From JBCBKP01 sp038521625 (GTDB lineage Bacteria; Planctomycetota; Phycisphaerae; Phycisphaerales; UBA1924): 64,000 nt of DNA. The DNA is taken from contig JBCBKP010000002.1 in assembly GCA_038521625.1 (NCBI GenBank), forward strand, positions 199,272 to 263,271, read 5' to 3'. The notes under the pieces are model-generated. The model made no database searches. It saw only the letters and a program-made list of their open reading frames with translations, and was not told the origin of the DNA. Below, piece by piece: positions 59,655-64,000 of this stretch. Position numbers and translations under genes: made by a program. The stretch's first letter is position 1; each line of letters begins with the position of its first letter.

Positions 59655-60239
59655 ATGACGACCGATCGGGAGCGTTGGGCGGAGGCGTTCGACGGCAAGC
59701 GTCTGCTTGTCGGCGTGTGCGGCGGCATCGCGGCGTACAAGGCCGCGACCGTCGTCAGCCGGCTGGCGCAGTCGGGCGCGGCGGTGACGGTCGCGATGAC
59801 CGAGTCGGCGACGCGGTTCGTGACGCCGCTGACGTTCCAGGCGCTCAGCGCCCGGCCGGTGTACACGTCGCCTTGGCAGCACACCGAGGCGCACGACCCG
59901 CAGCACATCTCGCTGGCGGACAACCTCGACGCGGCGGTGGTCGCGCCGTGCACGATGGACGCGATGGCGCGGTTCGCGACGGGGCGCACGGACGACGTCG
60001 TGAGTTTGATCCTGAGCGCGGTGGACCGATCGCGGACGCCGGTGCTGCTGGCGCCTGCGATGAACAACGTGATGTGGGCGCAGCCGGCGACGCAGCGCAA
60101 CCTCGGGGCGTTGGGCGGCGACGGGTTCTCGTTCGTCGGCCCGGAGGACGGCTGGCAGGCGTGCCGGCATGTTGGTCCGGGGCGGATGAGCGAGCCGGAG
60201 CAGATCCTGGATGCGCTGGCGGGGTTGCTCGCGCGTTGA
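59655..60239 (+). CDS. coaC: Phosphopantothenoylcysteine decarboxylase CoaC
   Basis: 194 residues, flavoprotein of the HFCD family. It decarboxylates 4'-phosphopantothenoylcysteine in coenzyme A synthesis. VCGGIAAYKAATVVSRLAQS is the FMN-binding start, AHDPQHISLADNLDAAVVAP holds the active-site His, APAMNNVMW the PAMN motif and DGWQACRHVGPGRMSEPEQI the active-site Cys region. In most bacteria CoaC is fused to CoaB; here the chain ends after the decarboxylase, so CoaB must be encoded elsewhere. The ATG at 59655 fits better than one seven codons upstream. Confidence 0.93.
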   Translation: MTTDRERWAEAFDGKRLLVGVCGGIAAYKAATVVSRLAQSGAAVTVAMTESATRFVTPLTFQALSARPVYTSPWQHTEAHDPQHISLADNLDAAVVAPCTMDAMARFATGRTDDVVSLILSAVDRSRTPVLLAPAMNNVMWAQPATQRNLGALGGDGFSFVGPEDGWQACRHVGPGRMSEPEQILDALAGLLAR

Positions 60240-60242
60240 GCG

Positions 60243-61787
60243 CTACGGCAGGACGGAGTTTGCCCAGGGGTCGTCGCTGAAGCTGTTGGACAGCGGGGTG
60301 GTGCCGGTGAAGACGGCGCCGACCTGGTTGGCCGGCGTGTTGGCGATGAGCAGCGTGTCGGCGGAGATCTGGTTTCGGACGATGCGGTTGTTGGCCGCGC
60401 CGTCGTCGAGGCGGATGCCGTTGGCGCCGTTCTGGCGGGCGTAGTTGCCGTCGATCGAGTTGTAGTCGCCGTTGGTGTAGAAGCCGTCGCCGGAGTTCTC
60501 GCCGGCGGTGTTGCCCTCGACGTTGCAGTAGCTGTCGATCTCGAAGCCGCGGCCGGTGTTGCTGTAGCTGTGGCAGCCTCGGGCCACCGAGCCGGTGGCG
60601 AGGTCGAAGCCGTCGTCGCTGTTGTCGCGGGCGTTGCAGCCGATCGCGGTGGAGCCCTCGGCGAGGAAGAAGCCGTCGCGGGGGTTCACCTCGCCGTTGC
60701 GGTAGGCCGAGCACGACGTGGCCACGGAGCCGCTGTTGAGGTTGAACCCGGCGTCGTCATTGAACGATGCGTTGCAGCCGACGAAGCTGGTGCCTGTGCC
60801 AGAGAAGCCCGCGAACCCGTTGGATCGCGACTTGCAGTTCGTTACGGATGCGCCTGTAGTGGTGGAGATTCCTGTCGATCCGTTGTCGAACGCGGAGCAG
60901 TCCGCCAGGATCGATCCCGAGACGAATCCGCTGGAAGCGTTGCCGGTCGCGGTGCAGCCGCGGGCCGCGACACCGATATTCAGGAGGAAGCCGTGCCCGA
61001 TCGTGCCCGTGCCCGTGGTGGTTTCCGAGGCGGTGCAATCCGTGAGCGAGGTACCGACGCCGACCCGGAATCCCGAGCCGACGTTGCTGCGTGCGATCGA
61101 ACCGATGGCGACGCAGTCGGTGCCCAGTTGGAAACCCCCGGACGAGTTGTCGAAGGCGGAACAGCCTTCGATCCGGCAGCCGTTGCCGAGTAGGAAGCCC
61201 TCGGTGCCGTTGTCGTTGGCGTTGCAGTTGACCAGCACGTTCAGCGATGCGCCCGAGAACCCTCGGGCGAAGTTCTCGGCGGCGAGGCAGTTTTCGAGTC
61301 GCGTGTTGGACCCGAGGCTGAATCCGTTGCCGCCGTTGTTGGATGATTCGACATCGACGATGTGCACGCGACCGGCGTCCTCGGTACTGATCCCGTCTTG
61401 CGAGCAGCCGCGGACGATGCCGTTCTTGATGGTGACGTTCTCACGGTTCACGCGGACGGAGATGCCGCGGCTGTAGGTGATGAGTTGCCCGCTGTTCTGG
61501 GTGATGGCGAAGCCGCGGAGGTCGAGCGTGACGTTGCTCGAGTTGACGGTGATGGCGTTGCCGCCGCTGGCGGGCGCGACGAGGTTCTCGGTGAGGTAGG
61601 AGGAGCCGGGCTGGGAGATGACGATGGGGAGGTCGGCGGCGGAGAGGGGGGTGCCGGGGGCGGCCTCGTCGATGGACTTGCCGGAGTCGGCGACGGGGCC
61701 GGGCGGCGGGGTGAGCTGTGCGGCGGCGGGGCCGGCGAGGGCGAGGGCTAAGACGGCGAGGGCGGCGGTGAAGGCGGGCTTGGGCAT
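60243..61787 (-). CDS. Exported right-handed beta-helix protein
   Basis: 514 residues. Signal peptide MPKPAFTAALAVLALALAG-PAAAQ. From about residue 65 the chain is a series of about 20-25-residue coils rich in Asn, Gly, Ser and Cys (for example NCNANDNGTEGFLLGNGC, GCSAFDNSSGGFQLGTDC), the pattern of parallel beta-helices of the pectin-lyase/NosD type. No pectate lyase calcium site is clear, so an enzymatic role is doubtful; surface binding or a structural role is possible. It ends three bases from the convergent coaC gene and starts 143 bases before tRNA-Ser. Confidence 0.9.
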   Translation of the reverse strand: MPKPAFTAALAVLALALAGPAAAQLTPPPGPVADSGKSIDEAAPGTPLSAADLPIVISQPGSSYLTENLVAPASGGNAITVNSSNVTLDLRGFAITQNSGQLITYSRGISVRVNRENVTIKNGIVRGCSQDGISTEDAGRVHIVDVESSNNGGNGFSLGSNTRLENCLAAENFARGFSGASLNVLVNCNANDNGTEGFLLGNGCRIEGCSAFDNSSGGFQLGTDCVAIGSIARSNVGSGFRVGVGTSLTDCTASETTTGTGTIGHGFLLNIGVAARGCTATGNASSGFVSGSILADCSAFDNGSTGISTTTGASVTNCKSRSNGFAGFSGTGTSFVGCNASFNDDAGFNLNSGSVATSCSAYRNGEVNPRDGFFLAEGSTAIGCNARDNSDDGFDLATGSVARGCHSYSNTGRGFEIDSYCNVEGNTAGENSGDGFYTNGDYNSIDGNYARQNGANGIRLDDGAANNRIVRNQISADTLLIANTPANQVGAVFTGTTPLSNSFSDDPWANSVLP

Positions 61788-61911
61788 GGCGGTCTCTCCC
61801 CTGGGGCGGGGTCCGGGCGGGGGCCGCGCGGTTCGGATTTCCGATCGGAATCTACTCGGAGCGTGGGCGTTGGCGAAGGGGGTGGGGGCGGGAAGCGGAT
61901 GGAATAGGGCC

Positions 61912-63432
61912 CTAGACTGACGACCCCGTCGGAGAGGTGGCGGAGCGGTTGAACGCGCCGGATTCGAAATCCGGTATGGCCTTCGGGTCATCGGGGGTTC
62001 GAATCCCCCCCTCTCCGCTTGAAGAACCCCGTTTCCCCGAGTGTTTTGCAGGGCAGACGGGGCTTTCTTCTGCGCCTTTCCATCGCACTACGTCGCTCCG
62101 AATCGTCCCCTTTCGCCCCGCCGTTGCGGGGCTGGTTGCGGGGACTTTGGAGGCGCTGAACGCGCCTTCCGATGCGTCGCCGCCGTGGTCGTCGCCGGTG
62201 CCTGTCAGGCGGAGTGGGATCGGTTCGACGCTGGGCATCCTGGCAACCGTCTCGGCGGCTTCGTCCGGGAGCAGGTGGCCGTAAGCGTCGAGCGTGAGCG
62301 TGATCGTGGAATGCCGCATGAGCGTTTGGATGGCCTTCGGCGAGTTTCCGCCGATCGCGGCCCATGCCCCGCAGGTGTGGCGGAGGGCGTGGAAGTCGAG
62401 CACGCGGCCGTCGTGATCCTCGGCCCGCAGGAAGTCGGAAGCCTCGCGCTTGATGCGTTCCTTGGCGTCGATGCCCGCCTCGGCGAGCCAGGCGGTGCGG
62501 GCGGCGTCGAGGTCGGCCCGGAGCATGGTGGCAACATGCTCGCGGCGGGGCATGTTGAGCACCGCAGCGCCGGGCATGGCCCTCGCGACGAACGCGGCCA
62601 GGTCACGGGCGAGTTCGGGGCGGACGTACTGCCGGGCGGCCTTGCCGTTCTTCGTCTGGCGGGCTTCGAGCAGGACGTAGGGCCGCTCGGCGTCCAGCAT
62701 GAGCGATGAGCGGGTCAGCGATCGAAGCTCGCCCGAGCGGAGGCCGGTTTGGATGGCGAGTTCGTAGAGCAGGCGGCGGGCGTGGCCTTCCATGCCCATG
62801 CGCTCGGGGCCGTGGTCGGTGGTCGCCTGGAGCCATCGCCATTCATCGACGCTCAGGAAACGGCGTTCGCGCTGACGGGTCGGGGCGGGTTTCTTCACGC
62901 GGGCAATCGGGTCGGCGGGCAGGCGGCCGTCGCTCACGCACCAGCGGGTGAAGGTGCGGATTGCGGTGATGCACTTGTGGGCCGTGCGGGGTGTCCACGG
63001 GCGTTCGGTGTCGTCATCTGGCGCACGCTTGCGGCCGATGTAGCATTCGAGGGCATCGGGTGCGATGTCGCCGAGCGCCTTCCAGCCGCAGGCCTCGGCG
63101 GCTTCCTCGATCATCTTCCGCGTCTCGGCGATGTGCCGATCGGTGCGGCCCTCGGAGCGTTTGGCGTTGTCGAAGGCGTCGAGGTGAGAGGCGATGGTCG
63201 CCGCGGCGTGGCGATCGAGTGCGGTGCCGCCCTCGGGCTTGACGAGTCCCTCGCGTTCGAGCGCGGCCCGCTCGACCCACTTCCGCATGATCCGCTCGGC
63301 GTCGGCGCGGCTGGTGGTGCGGGTGGAGCGTTCCTTCCGCTTGCCCTCGCCGTTGTACCAACTGGCGTACCACGGGCCGCCTTCGGCGCGTTGGAACAGG
63401 GAGCCGGCGCCGTTGCCGCGTTTAGTTCTCAT
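61912..63432 (-). CDS. Tyrosine recombinase (integrase)
   Basis: 506 residues. The N-terminal core-binding part is about 1-185 (a ASWYNGEGKRKERSTRTTSR-like arm-binding start and IASHLDAFDNAKRSEGRTDR helices). The catalytic domain shows AIQTGLRSGELRSLTRS (Arg I), DFHALRHTCGAWAA (His-x-x-Arg), LMRHSTITLTLDAYGHLL (His and the Tyr nucleophile). The ATG at 63432 follows AGGAAG, a better site than one ten codons upstream. The last ~35 codons are antisense to the tRNA-Ser gene (GEGGIRTPDDPKAIPDFESG), and the stop lies just beyond it, so the integrated element supplied no stop of its own. Integration at the tRNA 3' end is the natural reading. Confidence 0.93.
   Translation of the reverse strand: MRTKRGNGAGSLFQRAEGGPWYASWYNGEGKRKERSTRTTSRADAERIMRKWVERAALEREGLVKPEGGTALDRHAAATIASHLDAFDNAKRSEGRTDRHIAETRKMIEEAAEACGWKALGDIAPDALECYIGRKRAPDDDTERPWTPRTAHKCITAIRTFTRWCVSDGRLPADPIARVKKPAPTRQRERRFLSVDEWRWLQATTDHGPERMGMEGHARRLLYELAIQTGLRSGELRSLTRSSLMLDAERPYVLLEARQTKNGKAARQYVRPELARDLAAFVARAMPGAAVLNMPRREHVATMLRADLDAARTAWLAEAGIDAKERIKREASDFLRAEDHDGRVLDFHALRHTCGAWAAIGGNSPKAIQTLMRHSTITLTLDAYGHLLPDEAAETVARMPSVEPIPLRLTGTGDDHGGDASEGAFSASKVPATSPATAGRKGTIRSDVVRWKGAEESPVCPAKHSGKRGSSSGEGGIRTPDDPKAIPDFESGAFNRSATSPTGSSV
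61931..62017 (+). tRNA. tRNA-Ser (anticodon CGA)
   Basis: An 87-nt class II tRNA. The acceptor stem is GGAGAGG/CCTCTCC (61931-61937 with 62010-62016) with G as discriminator. The anticodon stem CCGGA/TCCGG closes loop TTCGAAA, which gives anticodon CGA. A long variable arm follows, and the T arm is GGGGG-TTCGAAT-CCCCC. CCA is not encoded. The 3' end borders the integrase gene and is the probable attachment site. Confidence 0.96.
61998..62017 (+). other. Probable attachment site (attL) at the tRNA-Ser 3' end
   Basis: The T-arm and acceptor end of tRNA-Ser adjoin an integrase gene whose frame crosses the tRNA. Tyrosine recombinases of such elements recombine at the tRNA 3' end and leave a direct repeat at the far border. 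The far copy is not in the window, so the core length is unknown. Confidence 0.4.
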
Positions 63433-64000
63433 CGCGACTTCCTTCCGGTGCGTCAGAATCAATCCACCAGATCAAGTCTGGGCTTCGATACTCAGCGAAA
63501 TGCTCGACCGCCTCCAATGGCACAGCACCCAGGCACTGTGCCATCTCAACTGCGAGAGGTCTGCCGCCCGGGCATGGAATGAGCACCTTCGGCGGAAACG
63601 CTATCCCGTGATAGTCAAACGTACTCATCGCACCGACGAACGGCTCCTCGCGTGTCGCCGCCGATAGCTCGTGGAGGTGTCGGATCAGAAGTACCGCATC
63701 CACATGGCGGAATGTCAAGGGCTCCCGATTCTCGTCCTTTGCGAAGCTGCTCGGTGTCAATAAGCCAGACCCGGGGTTCAAGAGAGCGGAGACAGGCTCT
63801 TGAATAAAGTCGTCCCAAACGACCGCAAGAACGTGTCTTGCGTCAGCGCGGTACTCAGAATACTCCCTGAACTTATCATCCGATGACAACAGAAAATCCT
63901 TAACGGGATTGTCGCGTGGCCGAAGCGTGCCCGGCTTCACGAACGGCTTTGGCAACCGGGCGAGAAGTTGCTCACTAGCGGCTGCACGTTGCCTGCGAAA
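62018..64000. mobile_element. Left end of an integrative element (continues past right edge)
   Basis: The element begins at tRNA-Ser with the integrase gene and an unknown gene. From about 63430 the base composition drops visibly below that of the rest of the window, with AT-rich stretches such as TTATCATCCGATGACAACAG. Its type (prophage, island or ICE) cannot be told from two genes; the far border and the cargo lie outside. Confidence 0.75.
63422..64000 (-). CDS. Unknown protein of the integrative element (5' end missing)
   Basis: At least 192 residues; the frame stays open to the right edge (15 codons before a possible TTG at 63955, ...AAASEQLLARLPKPF), with no ATG, so the true start is probably outside. 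The protein is soluble-looking, with TLRPRDNPVKDFLLSSDDKF and DAVLLIRHLHELSAATREEP. No family is recognised. It overlaps the integrase start by eleven bases and is likely cotranscribed with it. Lower GC and different codon use from the neighbours support recent acquisition. Defence or cargo function cannot be claimed. Confidence 0.65.
   Translation of the reverse strand, partial: FRRQRAAASEQLLARLPKPFVKPGTLRPRDNPVKDFLLSSDDKFREYSEYRADARHVLAVVWDDFIQEPVSALLNPGSGLLTPSSFAKDENREPLTFRHVDAVLLIRHLHELSAATREEPFVGAMSTFDYHGIAFPPKVLIPCPGGRPLAVEMAQCLGAVPLEAVEHFAEYRSPDLIWWIDSDAPEGSRDEN

Noticed and set aside
61912..62017. A separate peptide with the GEGGIRTPDD motif
   Set aside because: This well-known spurious peptide arises from the antisense strand of tRNA-Ser. 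It is kept only as the read-through tail of the integrase.

Overview
The window is high-GC bacterial DNA (roughly 70% G+C by eye) with tightly packed genes on both strands. Several traits suggest a planctomycete, most likely of the Phycisphaerae: exported proteins with IPAPG-type C-terminal sorting signals, small zinc-ribbon membrane proteins, a c-type-cytochrome-like secreted protein, FG-GAP and beta-helix exported proteins, and a stand-alone CoaC beside rpoZ. This placement is inferred from gene content; there is no rRNA gene here.

Layout. 1-3910 (minus): the start of an exported protein, a plant-type ferredoxin-NADP reductase, a coiled-coil lipoprotein and an exported protein with a CX4CH motif. 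3994-11415 (minus): a chemotaxis operon transcribed cheB-cheW-cheR-cheA-cheX-cheY-fapA, with no receptor or flagellar gene in view. tRNA-Leu(GAG) follows. 11831-25694: a small acidic protein, a glycosyltransferase, a divergent ABC-2 permease, and then a plus-strand block of three SPFH/Band 7 proteins, an ABC ATPase, a large ABC-2 permease and a membrane-anchored helical-repeat protein. 25705-33580: purC, a GH10-fold protein lacking both catalytic glutamates, a ComEA-like HhH protein, mfd and phoU.

33649-34801 holds the most striking arrangement: a clear cobalamin riboswitch directly in front of a single exported protein with a PEP-CTERM-like tail. 34886-40363 is a MarR-adaptor-RND efflux operon with a promoter and a palindromic operator candidate. 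40510-46003 contains 88-bp tandem repeats, a lipoprotein, ispF, an SDR, a VanZ-MurJ fusion and a ParA ATPase. 46168-52181 holds a UbiA-family protein, an exported VOC lipoprotein, an MlaE permease, an RsbV/RsbW-like pair, a lipoprotein, guaA and a zinc-ribbon protein. 52331-61787 carries a gene whose 3' end runs into a dispersed repeat, then FG-GAP, YceI, membrane, GNAT, thioredoxin-like and cysteine-peptidase-like genes, rpoZ-coaC and a beta-helix protein. From tRNA-Ser(CGA) at 61931 to the right edge lies the beginning of an integrative element: a tyrosine recombinase whose frame runs into the tRNA gene, followed by a visibly lower-GC unknown gene.

How the genes work together. The che operon encodes a nearly complete cytoplasmic signalling pathway with CheX as the phosphatase. 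The SPFH-ABC block looks like one envelope assembly: membrane scaffolds plus an ABC exporter with a large extracytoplasmic part. The B12 riboswitch suggests that its target takes part in cobalamin capture at the cell surface. MarR with adaptor and pump is a conventional inducible efflux unit. The remaining genes are mostly housekeeping (purC, mfd, ispF, murJ, guaA, rpoZ, coaC).
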